Under the pieces are notes generated by a model that saw only the letters and a program-made list of their open reading frames with translations, was not told the DNA's origin and searched no databases. A stretch of DNA of 64,000 bases, taken from NCBI GenBank assembly GCA_016712715.1, contig JADJQM010000002.1, positions 124,001 to 188,000 on the forward strand, in the 5' to 3' direction. The stretch is from Rhodospirillaceae bacterium. Its GTDB lineage: Bacteria; Pseudomonadota; Alphaproteobacteria; Dongiales; Dongiaceae. This document shows, in pieces, positions 1 to 12,155 of this stretch; within the stretch, counting starts at the first letter, position 1, and each line of letters begins with the position of its first letter. The position numbers were made by a program, and so were the translations under genes.

Positions 1-1
1 G

Positions 2-103
2 AAAACGCAGATCGCCGTCGACAGCCTCGAGGCGCGGCGCCTGCTGAAAGACTATCAAGGCCCGGCACCGGGACACCTGCCCGGACATTCGCGCCAGCCA
101 TAA
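2..103 (+). CDS. ribF: C-terminal end of probable riboflavin kinase/FAD synthetase (partial)
   Basis: Only the last 33 codons are present, ending in TAA. The frame contains a segment reading SLEARRLLKDY, which resembles the closing helix of bifunctional RibF proteins (repeated Asp/Glu/Arg/Ala-rich turns before the end). RibF makes FMN and FAD from riboflavin. The identification rests mainly on context: ribF directly upstream of ileS and lspA is a common order in proteobacteria. The fragment is too short to prove this from sequence alone, and any other gene ending here is possible. Confidence 0.45.
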   Translation, partial: KTQIAVDSLEARRLLKDYQGPAPGHLPGHSRQP

Positions 104-129
104 CAGTTTTGCAAATTCGGATACCGATC

Positions 130-3002
<2,873 letters not shown>

Positions 3003-3003
<1 letters not shown>

Positions 3004-3509
3004 TGCGCATCGCGACCCCGAGCCTCTTCCGCAATTCGATCCTCCTTGCCGGGCTGATCATCGCCGCCGACCAGTTCACCAAGTGGTTGGTCATGTTCGA
3101 AATCATGAACCCGCCGCGGGTCATTCCGGTGGTGCCCTCGCTCAACATCGTGATGGCCTGGAACACCGGGGTGAGCTTCAGCATGCTGCAGGGTACCGGC
3201 CCCTGGCTCCTCTCCGCCCTTGCCCTCGCCGTCAGCCTGGGGCTGCTGATCTGGCTGGGGCGCCTCACGCATCGCCTGCCGGGCTATGCCGTTGGCTTCA
3301 TCATCGGTGGGGCGGTCGGCAATGTCATTGACCGGCTGCGCTTCGGCGCGGTCTTTGATTTTATTGATTTTTACGTTGGCGATTGGCATTGGCCGGCCTT
3401 CAACCTTGCCGATTCCGCCATTTTCGTGGGGGTCGTTCTGCTGCTGTTCGACAGCTTGTTTCATCAGCCGGATCGGGGTAAAAATAGCGCCGGATCGGAG
3501 GCTCCCTAA
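3003..3509 (+). CDS. lspA: Lipoprotein signal peptidase (signal peptidase II)
   Basis: Integral inner-membrane aspartyl protease that removes signal peptides from diacylglyceryl-modified prolipoproteins. It has 168 residues with four hydrophobic segments (about 12-30, 66-86, 94-108 and 136-152). The two catalytic aspartates are visible as D110 in GNVIDR and D137 in FNLADS. The start overlaps the ileS stop by one base. The next gene encodes a lipoprotein, a natural substrate, and follows after a few bases. Confidence 0.96.
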
Positions 3510-3512
3510 ACC

Positions 3513-4109
3513 ATGCGCGCAAGACTCATCGTCACTGCTGTTGGCCTGTTGGCCCTGCCCGCCCTGGTCGGCGGCTGTTCCAACACCACCAAGGAAGCGC
3601 TCGGCCTGACCAAGCGCTCGCCGGATGAATTCGAGGTCGTCTCCAACGCCCCTCTCTCCATGCCGCCGGATTACAATCTGCGCCCGCCCGCGCCCGGTTC
3701 GCCCCGGCCGCAGGAAGGGACCGCGCGCGATCAGGCGCAGCAGGTGGTGTTCGGCTATCCGGGCGCCGGTGGCGTGCCCTCCAAATTGCCGGAAATCGGC
3801 GTCGGCGAAGCCTCCAGCGCCCAATCGGCCGGTGAAGCCTCGCTGCTGCAATCGGTCGGCATGGCCGGGGTCGATCCCAATATCCGCCAGGTGGTGGATG
3901 CCGAGACCAGCGAAGACGAAGCGGATTCGCAGCAGCTGGTCGACAGCATCGTGTTCTGGCGCAAGCCCGAACCCTACGGCACCGTGGTCGATCCCACCGA
4001 GGAACAGAAGCGCCTGCAGGAAAATGCGGCGCTGGGCAACGCGCCCACCCAGGGCGATGTGCCGATCATCGAACGCAAGAAAAAAGGCCTGCTGGAAGGG
4101 TTGTTCTAG
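3513..4109 (+). CDS. BamF-type lipoprotein (DUF3035 family)
   Basis: Exported lipoprotein of 198 residues. The N-terminal signal ends in a lipobox, LVGGC, with the lipidated cysteine at position 22. The body is proline-rich and low in complexity, with a segment reading PLSMPPDYNLRPP that is typical of the alphaproteobacterial DUF3035 family, now called BamF, a small subunit of the outer-membrane beta-barrel assembly complex. Its position directly downstream of lspA and upstream of two M16 proteases is the usual one in this group. The function is inferred from the family; no catalytic residues are expected. Confidence 0.8.
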   Translation: MRARLIVTAVGLLALPALVGGCSNTTKEALGLTKRSPDEFEVVSNAPLSMPPDYNLRPPAPGSPRPQEGTARDQAQQVVFGYPGAGGVPSKLPEIGVGEASSAQSAGEASLLQSVGMAGVDPNIRQVVDAETSEDEADSQQLVDSIVFWRKPEPYGTVVDPTEEQKRLQENAALGNAPTQGDVPIIERKKKGLLEGLF

Positions 4110-4116
4110 GATCTTC

Positions 4117-5502
4117 ATGTTTTACAAACTCAATCGTCTCCTGAGGCCGGCTGCCCTGTGCGCCGGCCTTAGTTTTTGCCTCATGGCCCCGCTGCCCGCC
4201 GGCGCTGAGATGTTCGATGCCGAGAGCTTCACGCTCCAGAACGGCATGGAGGTCGTGGTACTGCCGCGTCACCTGGCGCCCGTCGTCTATCAGGTCGTGG
4301 TCTACAAGGTGGGGGCGGCGGATGGCGAGCCGGGCAAGAACGGCATCGCCCATTTCCTGGAACATCTGATGTTCAAGGCGACGAGCACGATGGCGGCCGG
4401 CCAGTTCAGCCAGGATGTCGACCGCCTGGGCGGTACCGACAATGCCTTCACCAACCAGGACATGACCGCCTACCACCAGGAGATCGCGGCCGAGCATCTG
4501 CCCCTCATCATGGCGGCTGAGGCCGATCGCATGGTCAATCTGCAGCTCGACGACAGCGTCGTCCTGCCGGAACGGGACGTCATCCTCAACGAGCGCGGCC
4601 AGACGGTCGAGAGCGATCCCGGCAGCCGCCTCATTGAGGCGATGACCGCGGCCATCTACCAGAACCATCCCTATGGCTTGCCGATCATCGGCTGGCGCCA
4701 TGAGATGGAGGGCTACACGACCGAGGACGCCTTGCGCTTCTATCGCCGCTGGTACGCCCCCAACAACGCCATCCTGGTGGTGGCGGGCGACGTGACCCTG
4801 GAACAGGTGAAGGCGCTGGCGGAGAAGAATTTCGGATCCCTGCCGGCCCGAAAACTGCCCGAGCGCGTGCGCCTTCAGGAACCGCCGGCAGAAGCACCAA
4901 GGCGCCTCTCTTTGGCAAGCCCCGAGGTCGAACATCCCAGCATCTGGCGCCGCTATCTGGCACCCAGCTATCGCACCGCTGCCGAGAACGACCCGAAAGC
5001 GCCCTACGCCCTCAGCCTGCTCTCCGAGATTCTCGGTGGTGGCGCCGTCGGAAGGCTTTACCGCCGCCTGGTCATCGATGAGAGCCTGGCGCTGAGCGCC
5101 GGTGCCAGCTTCAATGGCGACCCGCGTGACTATGGTAGCTTCACCTTCTATGCGAGCCCCCGCGACCCCGCCGAGCTGGTCAAGGTCGAGGCGGCACTCG
5201 ATGCCGAAATCGCGCTGCTGCTCAAGGACGGCATCAGCGAGACGGAACTGACCGAAGCACGGAACCGATTGCTGATGGAAGCCACCAAGGCGCGCGACAG
5301 TCTCAACGGCCCGGCCTTGCTGGTGGCCGAAGCGCTTGCCAGCGGCGAGACCCTGGAGGATATCCAGGCCTGGCCAGACCGAATCCAGGCCGTCACAGTT
5401 GAGGACGTGATGCGCGCCGCGCGCGCCGTGCTGACGGAGGATAACAGTGTCACCGCCACGCTGACGCCGCCGCTGCCCGCAGACACGGTGGTCGCCCCAT
5501 GA
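4117..5502 (+). CDS. M16 family zinc metallopeptidase, catalytic partner
   Basis: Exported insulinase-like (pitrilysin) peptidase of 461 residues. A signal peptide covers about residues 1-28, ending near PAGAE. The inverted zinc motif HFLEH is at residues 79-83, and the third metal ligand is probably the glutamate in the VILNERGQ segment. The gene ends with ATGA overlapping the next M16 gene. Paired M16 proteins of this type form heterodimers in which only one member holds zinc, and this is that member. The protein is probably periplasmic. Its substrates are unknown; peptides or misfolded envelope proteins are guesses from the family. Confidence 0.92.
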   Translation: MFYKLNRLLRPAALCAGLSFCLMAPLPAGAEMFDAESFTLQNGMEVVVLPRHLAPVVYQVVVYKVGAADGEPGKNGIAHFLEHLMFKATSTMAAGQFSQDVDRLGGTDNAFTNQDMTAYHQEIAAEHLPLIMAAEADRMVNLQLDDSVVLPERDVILNERGQTVESDPGSRLIEAMTAAIYQNHPYGLPIIGWRHEMEGYTTEDALRFYRRWYAPNNAILVVAGDVTLEQVKALAEKNFGSLPARKLPERVRLQEPPAEAPRRLSLASPEVEHPSIWRRYLAPSYRTAAENDPKAPYALSLLSEILGGGAVGRLYRRLVIDESLALSAGASFNGDPRDYGSFTFYASPRDPAELVKVEAALDAEIALLLKDGISETELTEARNRLLMEATKARDSLNGPALLVAEALASGETLEDIQAWPDRIQAVTVEDVMRAARAVLTEDNSVTATLTPPLPADTVVAP

Positions 5503-6839
5503 ACATGAAACAGATCATCTTGGCCGCCTTTCTGGCGGTGCTGACGCTGGTGCCGCAAAGCGCCGCTGCCACAGAGATCCAGCGCGTCACGAGCCCGGCC
5601 GGCATCGAAATCTGGCTGGTCGAGGACCATACGGTGCCGGTGATCTCTCTGGCCTTCGGCTTCGAAGGCGGCACCGCCGCCGACCCCAAGGGCAAGGAAG
5701 GTGTGGCGACGCTGGCGTCCGGGCTGTTCGATGAGGGGGCGGGCGAGCTTGATTCCCGCGCCTTCCAGCAACGCATTGCCGAGCTTGGCCTCGATTACGG
5801 CTTTACCGCCAGCGCCGACAGTTTCACCGGCGGGCTGCGCACCTTGACCGAGAACAAGGAGGCGGCCGTCGATCTGCTGGCGCTCGCCCTCACCAAACCG
5901 CGCTTCGATCCGGAACCGGTCGAACGCATGCGCAAGCAGTTCCTGATCAGCATCGAGGGCGAGCAGCGCGACCCGCGTTCCGCCGCTTACCGCACGCTGG
6001 AACGTAAAATGCTGGGCGATCACCCCTATGCCCAATCCAATTACGGCAGCAAGGAATCGATGTCGGCGCTGACACCTGACGATCTGCGGCAGTTCCTCAA
6101 GGATCGGCTGACCCGCGATCATCTTTTCGTGGCTGCCGCCGGCGACATTAACGCCGCGGATCTCGGCAAGCTGGTCGACCGCGCCTTTGCCGGCCTGCCG
6201 GCGACCGGAGTCGCCGCCGCCGTGCCGGAAGCGATTGTGACGCCGACCGGGTCACTGTCGGTGGTCGAACGCGATATCCCGCAGGCGGCGGTGCTGTTCG
6301 CACAGCCCGGCGTGAAGCGCAGCGACAAGGACTTCTTTGCCGTCTACCTCATGAATTACGTGCTGGGCGGTGGTGGGTTTTCATCGCGGTTGATGACGGA
6401 GCTGCGCGAGAAGCGCGGGCTCACCTACGGCATCAATACCGATCTGGTGACACTCGATCACGTCGGGTTTCTGACTGGCAGCTTTGAAACGCCCAATGCC
6501 AAGGTCAAGGAATCACTCGACCTCCTGCGCGCAGAATGGCAGCGCATGGCCGAACAAGGCCCGACGGCCGAAGAACTGGAATCGGCCCGCACTTATCTGC
6601 TGGGCTATTATCCGCGCAACCTCACCACGACCTCGAAGGCGGCAGAGACCCTGCTCGGCATCCAGATGGATCACCTGGGCATCGACTACATGGAAAAGCG
6701 CCGCGAGGAAATTTCCGCCGTCACCATCGACGATGTGAAGCGGGTGGCGAAGGCTCTGCTGAAGTCGGATGCGCTGACCGTCGTGGTGGCCGGCAAGCCG
6801 GAAGGCTTGGAAGGCGCGGAGCTGGTGCCTGGGCAGTAA
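5499..6839 (+). CDS. M16 family peptidase-like protein, non-catalytic partner
   Basis: Second member of the M16 pair, 446 residues, with a signal peptide over about residues 1-24 (ending SAAA). The fold is recognisable from the N-terminal FGFEGGTA segment and the C-terminal ELREKRGLTYGI motif that positions substrate. The HxxEH zinc motif is absent: the equivalent stretch reads KEGVATLASGLF. It is therefore expected to be an inactive subunit that closes the chamber around substrate for the catalytic partner. It overlaps that partner by four bases, which favours equal production. A palindromic repeat follows the stop codon and may end the operon. Confidence 0.92.
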   Translation: MNMKQIILAAFLAVLTLVPQSAAATEIQRVTSPAGIEIWLVEDHTVPVISLAFGFEGGTAADPKGKEGVATLASGLFDEGAGELDSRAFQQRIAELGLDYGFTASADSFTGGLRTLTENKEAAVDLLALALTKPRFDPEPVERMRKQFLISIEGEQRDPRSAAYRTLERKMLGDHPYAQSNYGSKESMSALTPDDLRQFLKDRLTRDHLFVAAAGDINAADLGKLVDRAFAGLPATGVAAAVPEAIVTPTGSLSVVERDIPQAAVLFAQPGVKRSDKDFFAVYLMNYVLGGGGFSSRLMTELREKRGLTYGINTDLVTLDHVGFLTGSFETPNAKVKESLDLLRAEWQRMAEQGPTAEELESARTYLLGYYPRNLTTTSKAAETLLGIQMDHLGIDYMEKRREEISAVTIDDVKRVAKALLKSDALTVVVAGKPEGLEGAELVPGQ

Positions 6840-6860
6840 TGCACTCGATTCTCTCTAACA

Positions 6861-6948
6861 GTCATGGTCGGCGAAGGCCGACCATCCACGAGTTTGCCGC
6901 GACATTTAGAAAGTAACTCGTGGATCCTCCGCCTTCGCGGAGGATGAC
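6861..6948. repeat. Paired-hairpin palindromic repeat, copy A
   Basis: Copy A of a dispersed element. It reads GTCAT, then a hairpin GGTCGGCGAAGGCCGACC, then ATCCACGAGTTT, a 19-base spacer, AACTCGTGGAT, a second hairpin CCTCCGCCTTCGCGGAGG, and ATGAC. The outer tails are inverted repeats of each other, so the whole element can fold into a cruciform with two side hairpins. It lies just after the M16 operon and could act as a terminator or mRNA stabiliser. Other copies are at 7450, 44290 and 47414. Confidence 0.85.
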
Positions 6949-7027
6949 AAACTAAAGCCCGTTTCGCGCCAAGTACCCGCCAAATGGGTTGAGCAGCGAG
7001 ACTTGAGGTGTGAAAGGCTCGTTGGTC

Positions 7028-7414
7028 ATGAGCGTCAAGAATCCACCACCTGAATTTGTCATTCGCTTCGGCGGCGTTTCGATTGATCGAGACGAATTGA
7101 CGAAATCACTCGGCGTTGACCTCGACCGATACGAACCGTCGCCTCACGAGTCATCCCATTACGCTCAGATCAGCTTGTCGGGCGATGTCGATCATTGGAC
7201 ATCGATCGCTGAATTCCTTGATGCGGTTGGCCCGCGAATCAAAGCCCTCATTGGTCAGAGGCTGATTGGTTCAGCGTCTATGGATTTCGCGGTCTACATC
7301 CCCCGTGATGCCTGGGCTGCGTCGATGACCGTTCCCGCTGCCGTGGCGCTACGCGCCAGTCAAAACCTGATCGACATCGAAACATCGACCTACCTCACGA
7401 ATTCAGGCGCCTGA
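7028..7414 (+). CDS. Small uncharacterised protein, possibly DUF4279-like
   Basis: A cytosolic protein of 128 residues with no signal peptide or membrane segment. It has a short beta-rich start (FVIRFGGVSI), an acidic helix (RDELTKSLGV), a central helix and a C-terminal IDIETSTYL strand. The spacing of these elements recalls DUF4279 immunity-like proteins, but I am not certain of the match. I prefer the ATG at 7028 to the in-frame GTG at 7010. Codon use is less GC-biased than in its neighbours, and the gene is framed on both sides by copies of the paired-hairpin repeat, so it may be a recent insertion. No function can be assigned. Confidence 0.6.
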   Translation: MSVKNPPPEFVIRFGGVSIDRDELTKSLGVDLDRYEPSPHESSHYAQISLSGDVDHWTSIAEFLDAVGPRIKALIGQRLIGSASMDFAVYIPRDAWAASMTVPAAVALRASQNLIDIETSTYLTNSGA

Positions 7415-7449
7415 TGAAAACGGCCCGTCAGCGCAGCAACACTTCGATC

Positions 7450-7537
7450 GTCATCCCCGTGCTTGGCACGGGGATGACGAGTTTGTTGGCAACTGAAGAA
7501 AGTAACTCGTGGATGGTCGGCCTTCGCCGACCATGAC
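7450..7537. repeat. Paired-hairpin palindromic repeat, copy B
   Basis: Same architecture as copy A: GTCAT, hairpin CCCCGTGCTTGGCACGGGG, ATGACGAGTTT, spacer, AACTCGTGGAT, hairpin GGTCGGCCTTCGCCGACC, ATGAC. The right arm is the inverse of the left arm of copy A, while the left hairpin is a different stem. It lies between the small unknown gene and the Bcr/CflA exporter. Confidence 0.85.
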
Positions 7538-7562
7538 GATCTAGTAAAATGACCTTTAACGA

Positions 7563-8765
7563 ATGACTGCCTCCGCCAACGAACCCATCAGCCGCGTGAC
7601 CCTCGTCACCCTCACCTCGCTGGTGGCGATGGGGCCGCTGTCGACGGATTTTTATCTGCCGGCGCTGCCATCTATCGCGAAGTATTTTGATGTTGCCGAG
7701 GCGCATGCGCAGGCGACGCTGTCGGCGTTCCTCATTGGCTTTGCCGCCGCCATCCTGGTCTATGGGCCGCTCTCCGACCGCTTCGGCCGGCGGCCGGTGC
7801 TGGCCGGCGGAATCGTGATCTTCACCCTGGCCAGCCTGGGCTGCATGCTGTCGGACAGTATCGGCATGCTGGTGCTGTTCCGCTTCCTGCAGGCGCTGGG
7901 TGCCTGTGCGGGTCCAGTCATCTCGCGCGCCATGGTGCGCGATCTGGTCGGCGCCAATGGAGCGGCGCGCGTCTTCTCTTATTTGAGCGCAGCGGTTGCC
8001 CTGGCCCCGGCCATCGCCCCCATCATCGGCGGGTTCCTGACCGATGCCTTCGGCTGGCGCGCCTGTTTCGCGGCCCTCACTCTTTACGGTGCCGGCGGGC
8101 TCATCGCGGTGTTCACGGTGCTGAGGGAAACCAACACCCAGCGCGACATGAGTGCCGCCAATCCGCTGGCCTGGTTTCGCATCTATGGCGCATTGGTCAA
8201 GCATCGCGGCTATTTCGGCTATGTGCTGGCGGCGACCTTCGGCTATAGCGGGATCTTCTGCTTCATCTCAGGGTCCAGCTTCGTCTTCATCGATGTGCTG
8301 CAGGTGCCGGCCAAATATTTCGGCTTCTGCTTCGGCGTGTTCGTGATCGGGTACATCATCGGCGCCACCAGCGGCGGCAAGCTGTCGAAACGGCTCACCG
8401 CATCGCAGCTGGTGGGACTGGGATCGCTGATAGCGCTCCTCAGCGCGCTGGCGCTGGTAGCCATCAACCTCATTGCCCCGGCATCGGTCTGGACCGTGCT
8501 GGCCCCCTTGCTGCCCTATATGATCGGCGTTGGCATGACGCTGCCGGCGGCGCAGGCCGGCGCCATCGGCCCCTTCCCGCGATCGGCAGGTGCCGCCTCG
8601 GCGCTCCTCGGCTTCGTGCAGATGACGGTCGCAGCCGCGATCGGCGCCGTGCTGGGTGTCATCGGTTCGCCCTCGCCCATGCCGATGACCTTGATGATTG
8701 CCGGAACTGGCGTGGCGCAGATCGCCTGCTACTGGTTCGTCATCCGGAAAGCGCCTGCTACCTAG
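7563..8765 (+). CDS. Bcr/CflA family multidrug efflux transporter (MFS)
   Basis: Inner-membrane proton antiporter of the major facilitator superfamily, 400 residues with twelve hydrophobic segments. The family signature is clear in the first helix (DFYLPALPSI) and in the A motif of the first cytoplasmic loop (GPLSDRFGRRPVL). Bcr/CflA members export bicyclomycin, chloramphenicol or other small molecules. The substrate here cannot be read from sequence. The gene ends three bases before the stop of the convergent penicillin-binding protein gene, so no separate terminator is evident. Confidence 0.9.
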   Translation: MTASANEPISRVTLVTLTSLVAMGPLSTDFYLPALPSIAKYFDVAEAHAQATLSAFLIGFAAAILVYGPLSDRFGRRPVLAGGIVIFTLASLGCMLSDSIGMLVLFRFLQALGACAGPVISRAMVRDLVGANGAARVFSYLSAAVALAPAIAPIIGGFLTDAFGWRACFAALTLYGAGGLIAVFTVLRETNTQRDMSAANPLAWFRIYGALVKHRGYFGYVLAATFGYSGIFCFISGSSFVFIDVLQVPAKYFGFCFGVFVIGYIIGATSGGKLSKRLTASQLVGLGSLIALLSALALVAINLIAPASVWTVLAPLLPYMIGVGMTLPAAQAGAIGPFPRSAGAASALLGFVQMTVAAAIGAVLGVIGSPSPMPMTLMIAGTGVAQIACYWFVIRKAPAT

Positions 8766-8768
8766 ACT

Positions 8769-10829
8769 TCAATCGCGGCCCTGGTCTTCGCGCTGCTGGT
8801 AATAGGGCTTCTTGTCGGCCGGTGCTGTTTTCTTGGTGCCTGAGTCAGGCGAGGCATCGCCACCGCCCAGAATCGTGTCGAGCAGTGAGCCGATGCCGGA
8901 CTCCTCTTCGGGCTGTGCCGCGGGCTGGGAAATCTCGGGCACCAGGTCGACCGGTGCGCCGGCGCTGGCCACCAGCGCGCCACCGGTCGGTCGCGGGATG
9001 TCGCGCGGCGGCACATTGGCCAGCACGTCGCTCATGAAATCATGCCAGATGACGACCGGCAGCGAGCCACCGGTCACCTTGTCCATGGCGGCGCCATTGT
9101 CGTTGCCGACCCACACACCTGTCACCAGATCGGCGGTGAGGCCGACGAACCAGGCATCGCGGAAATTCTGGCTGGTGCCGGTCTTGCCATAGGCCGGACG
9201 GTCGATCTTGGCCTTCTTGCCCGTACCCCAATCGACCACCGAGGCCATGACGTCGAGCATTTCGTTGGTGGCACCCGCACTGGCGACACGGCCGGGGCCG
9301 GAGCCGCCGCGCTCGTAAAGTACCTGGCCGCTGCGCGTGGTGATGCGGCTGATGGCATAGGGCCAGACGCCCTTGCCCTGATTGGCAAAGACCGTATAGG
9401 CGGTGGTCATTTCGAGGAGCGTCGTCTCGGAGGTGCCGAGGGCGATCGAGGCGTCGTTGCCGATCGGCGTGGTGATTCCCAATCGTTGCGCAGCCGCGAT
9501 GACTTGTCTGCGGCCGACCTGTTCCGAAAGTTGCACCGCCACCGAATTGAGCGAGCGCGCAAAGGCTTCGCGCAGACTGACCTCGCCATAGAATTTGTCG
9601 TTGTAATTGCCGGGCTGCCATTTGCCGATGCGGATCGGCCCATCGGTGAACATGTTGCCGGGACCGTAGCCAGCCTCGAAGGCGGCGAGGAAGACGAAGG
9701 TCTTGAACGCGGAGCCCGGCTGACGCATGGCCTGCGTCGCGCGGTTGAACTGGCTGGCGCGGTAGGAGACACCGCCCACCATGGCCTTCACCGCACCGTC
9801 CGGCGTCATCGCAACGAGGGCCGCCTGGGAGGCATTCTGCTTGGGGCCAAGCTCGGCCATGGTCTGGCTGAGATGCTGTTCGGCCGCGCGTTGCTGGACC
9901 GGGTCGAGCGTGGTTTCGACCACCAGATCCTGGTCGGAGAAGCCGACATAGGACGAGACCTGGTCCAGCACCCAATCGGCATAGAACTGGCCGATCTGCC
10001 CTTTGGCCTCGGCACTGACCGAGGGGGCCGTCATGGTGGCGGCCGCGTCGGCCACATCCTGGTCGATGAAATCGGCCGCGACCATGTTCTGCAGCACCAG
10101 CGTGGCGCGGTCGCGGGCGAGGGTCTTGTCGTTCAGGGGGTTGTAGCGCGACGGTGCCTTCAGCATGCCGGCCAGCATGGCGGATTCGAACATGCTGGCT
10201 TCCGCCGCCGGGTGGCCGAAATATTTGCGCGAGGCGGCGTCGATGCCATAGGTGCCGGCGCCGAAATAGACACGGTTGAGATAGAGCTCGAGGATCTGGT
10301 CCTTGGTGAAATTGCGCTCCAGCCACAGGGCCAGCAGCACCTCCTGGCCCTTGCGATGGATCGAGCGTTCCGGCGTCAGGAAGATGTTCTTGGCCAGCTG
10401 CTGGGTGATGGAGCTGCCGCCCTGCACCAGGCGGCCCTGGGTGAGGTTGACATAGACGGCGCGCGCCAGGCCTTTGAGGTCGAGGCCGAAATGGCTGTAG
10501 AAGCGCCGATCTTCGGTCGCGATCACGGCCTGGGGCAGATAGGCCGGGAGATCACGCAGTGCCACCGCGCTGCCATAGAGATCGCCATAGGAGGCGATGA
10601 GGCTGCCGTCGCTGGCAATCAGGCTTACCGAGGCGCGGCGCTTGATCTCGTTGAGCTTGGAGACGTCCGGCAGGTCATAGGCGCACCAGGCCACGAAGAT
10701 GAGGGCGATAAAGCCGCCCCAGATCGATGCCACCAGACCCCATTTCAGGGCGAAGATGGCCAGCCGGCGGCGCCACTTACGCCCCGGTTTTGCCGAATTG
10801 CCGCTCTGTCCCGAGTCGCTTGTCGTCAT
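8769..10829 (-). CDS. Class A penicillin-binding protein (PBP1A family)
   Basis: Bifunctional peptidoglycan synthase of 686 residues, anchored by one membrane helix at about 27-49. The GT51 glycosyltransferase domain follows, with catalytic glutamate E106 in IATEDRRFY and the QGGSSITQQLAKN motif. The transpeptidase domain has the SxxK serine at S373 (GSAFK), an SLNS motif, and YGKTGTS. The C-terminal tail is Lys/Pro/Gln-rich and probably disordered. It polymerises and cross-links lipid II in the periplasm. No partner lipoprotein (LpoA/B) is encoded nearby. It is transcribed away from the DUF2336 gene's end, 160 bases upstream, where I see nothing else. Confidence 0.94.
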   Translation of the reverse strand: MTTSDSGQSGNSAKPGRKWRRRLAIFALKWGLVASIWGGFIALIFVAWCAYDLPDVSKLNEIKRRASVSLIASDGSLIASYGDLYGSAVALRDLPAYLPQAVIATEDRRFYSHFGLDLKGLARAVYVNLTQGRLVQGGSSITQQLAKNIFLTPERSIHRKGQEVLLALWLERNFTKDQILELYLNRVYFGAGTYGIDAASRKYFGHPAAEASMFESAMLAGMLKAPSRYNPLNDKTLARDRATLVLQNMVAADFIDQDVADAAATMTAPSVSAEAKGQIGQFYADWVLDQVSSYVGFSDQDLVVETTLDPVQQRAAEQHLSQTMAELGPKQNASQAALVAMTPDGAVKAMVGGVSYRASQFNRATQAMRQPGSAFKTFVFLAAFEAGYGPGNMFTDGPIRIGKWQPGNYNDKFYGEVSLREAFARSLNSVAVQLSEQVGRRQVIAAAQRLGITTPIGNDASIALGTSETTLLEMTTAYTVFANQGKGVWPYAISRITTRSGQVLYERGGSGPGRVASAGATNEMLDVMASVVDWGTGKKAKIDRPAYGKTGTSQNFRDAWFVGLTADLVTGVWVGNDNGAAMDKVTGGSLPVVIWHDFMSDVLANVPPRDIPRPTGGALVASAGAPVDLVPEISQPAAQPEEESGIGSLLDTILGGGDASPDSGTKKTAPADKKPYYQQREDQGRD

Positions 10830-10991
10830 GGCCGCCTTTTACCAGATCGCCACCCCAGTTCCAGTCTGACGGAACCGGGGCGAGATCGTTGCAAACGGTC
10901 ATATGGCCATGAAATAGGGCGGAAACAGGGCGCCCAATGGATCATTTTCCGGTGAAATCAGGGGGCGCAACCAGGAGAAGGCGAGGACAGG

Positions 10992-12155
10992 CTACCTGCC
11001 CATGGCCCGCCGGCCGATCATCGTCTCCTGGCCGTCACCATGGGTGTGGCGGGTAGCCAGCACCAGCAGGGCTTCGGTGATGCGCTGTTCGAATGCCTGC
11101 TCGGCATTGCTGTCGCCGATCACATCATCCAGCACAGGACGGACATTGGTACGCCAGCCCTCCGGCGCGAAGCCAAAGCGGCGTACGCGCTCATGTCGAC
11201 CAAGCAGGGTCAATTGCAGGAACAGTTCCCGGAAGGACGGGTCCAGATGGCAGCGTTCGAATAATTGTTGTGGGCCGCGGCCGCCTTCGTCACCCAGCAG
11301 CGCCCGCACATTGCTGATCTGGATACCGGCCTTGAGGCTCAGGGCCGGTAGCACGAAGGCGAAGTTGCCAAGGCTGAAGGCGCGCAGGATCAGGGTCGAA
11401 CTCAGCAGGCCGTTCTGATGCAGCGCATCGATGAGGCCGCGCATTTCCTCGGCGCGCTGGCCCGGTGCAAAGCTGGTCAGGAGAATGTTCTCGCGGCCAT
11501 GCTCGATGAGCGCCGAAACACGCGCCGGCTCAAGGCTGTACTTGTCGATGAGCCGTTCGAGAATGCGCCCGGTGACGACGGTGGTCATGCGTTCGGCCAC
11601 TGCCACCGGCAAGGCACGGCGCTGTGCCACGGCATCGGTTACATTCGCATTGTCGGCAAAACGGTCGAGCATGCGATGATAGGCCTGCGTCGGGATCGCG
11701 GCGTTTTCATTCGCGGCCACGCGCAGCACGACTGTTTCGTCATCGGTCTTGATCAGCGCCGTGGAGACGGCGGCCGACAGTTGCGGACGAGTGGCCACAG
11801 TACGGGCATGTTCGATCGAGCGGTGTTCGATGATGGCGACCAGATCCTCATCGGTCAGCGACAGGCATTCGGACAGGATCGGCCGCGCCACATCCATGAC
11901 ATCTTCGGCCAGTCGGCGCGCAATGCTGCGATCAAGACCCGGGGCGGATTTCAGCGTTTCGGCGAGCTTGCGACGGAAATCAAGCTCTGCCTCCGGCAGG
12001 ACCGCATTGATGATGGCGTGAGCGATCTCGCGTTCTTCCGGCGTCATCTCACCGGCCTGATAGACCCCAGCCACCGCCAACATCGTGGCAGCGCGCCTTG
12101 CCGGGGTCAGGTCTGCGCTCAAGCGTGTCACATCTGCTTGCGTCAACCTTGCCAC
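10992..12155 (-). CDS. DUF2336 domain protein
   Basis: A soluble, mostly alpha-helical protein of 387 residues. It matches the alphaproteobacterial DUF2336 family through the repeated helical hairpins at about 70-250, including the segments ILSECLSLTDEDLVAIIE and RILERLIDKYSLEPARV. These proteins are found almost only in Alphaproteobacteria and have no proven activity. I chose the GTG at 12155 because AGAAGGGA precedes it at a suitable distance. The frame is open for another 53 codons upstream, but that stretch is Pro/Gly/Arg-rich and unlike the family. Confidence 0.75.
   Translation of the reverse strand: MARLTQADVTRLSADLTPARRAATMLAVAGVYQAGEMTPEEREIAHAIINAVLPEAELDFRRKLAETLKSAPGLDRSIARRLAEDVMDVARPILSECLSLTDEDLVAIIEHRSIEHARTVATRPQLSAAVSTALIKTDDETVVLRVAANENAAIPTQAYHRMLDRFADNANVTDAVAQRRALPVAVAERMTTVVTGRILERLIDKYSLEPARVSALIEHGRENILLTSFAPGQRAEEMRGLIDALHQNGLLSSTLILRAFSLGNFAFVLPALSLKAGIQISNVRALLGDEGGRGPQQLFERCHLDPSFRELFLQLTLLGRHERVRRFGFAPEGWRTNVRPVLDDVIGDSNAEQAFEQRITEALLVLATRHTHGDGQETMIGRRAMGR

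Noticed and set aside
9042..10955. Very long open frame (637 codons) antisense to the penicillin-binding protein gene
   Set aside because: The opposite strand has all catalytic motifs of a class A PBP; this frame has none.
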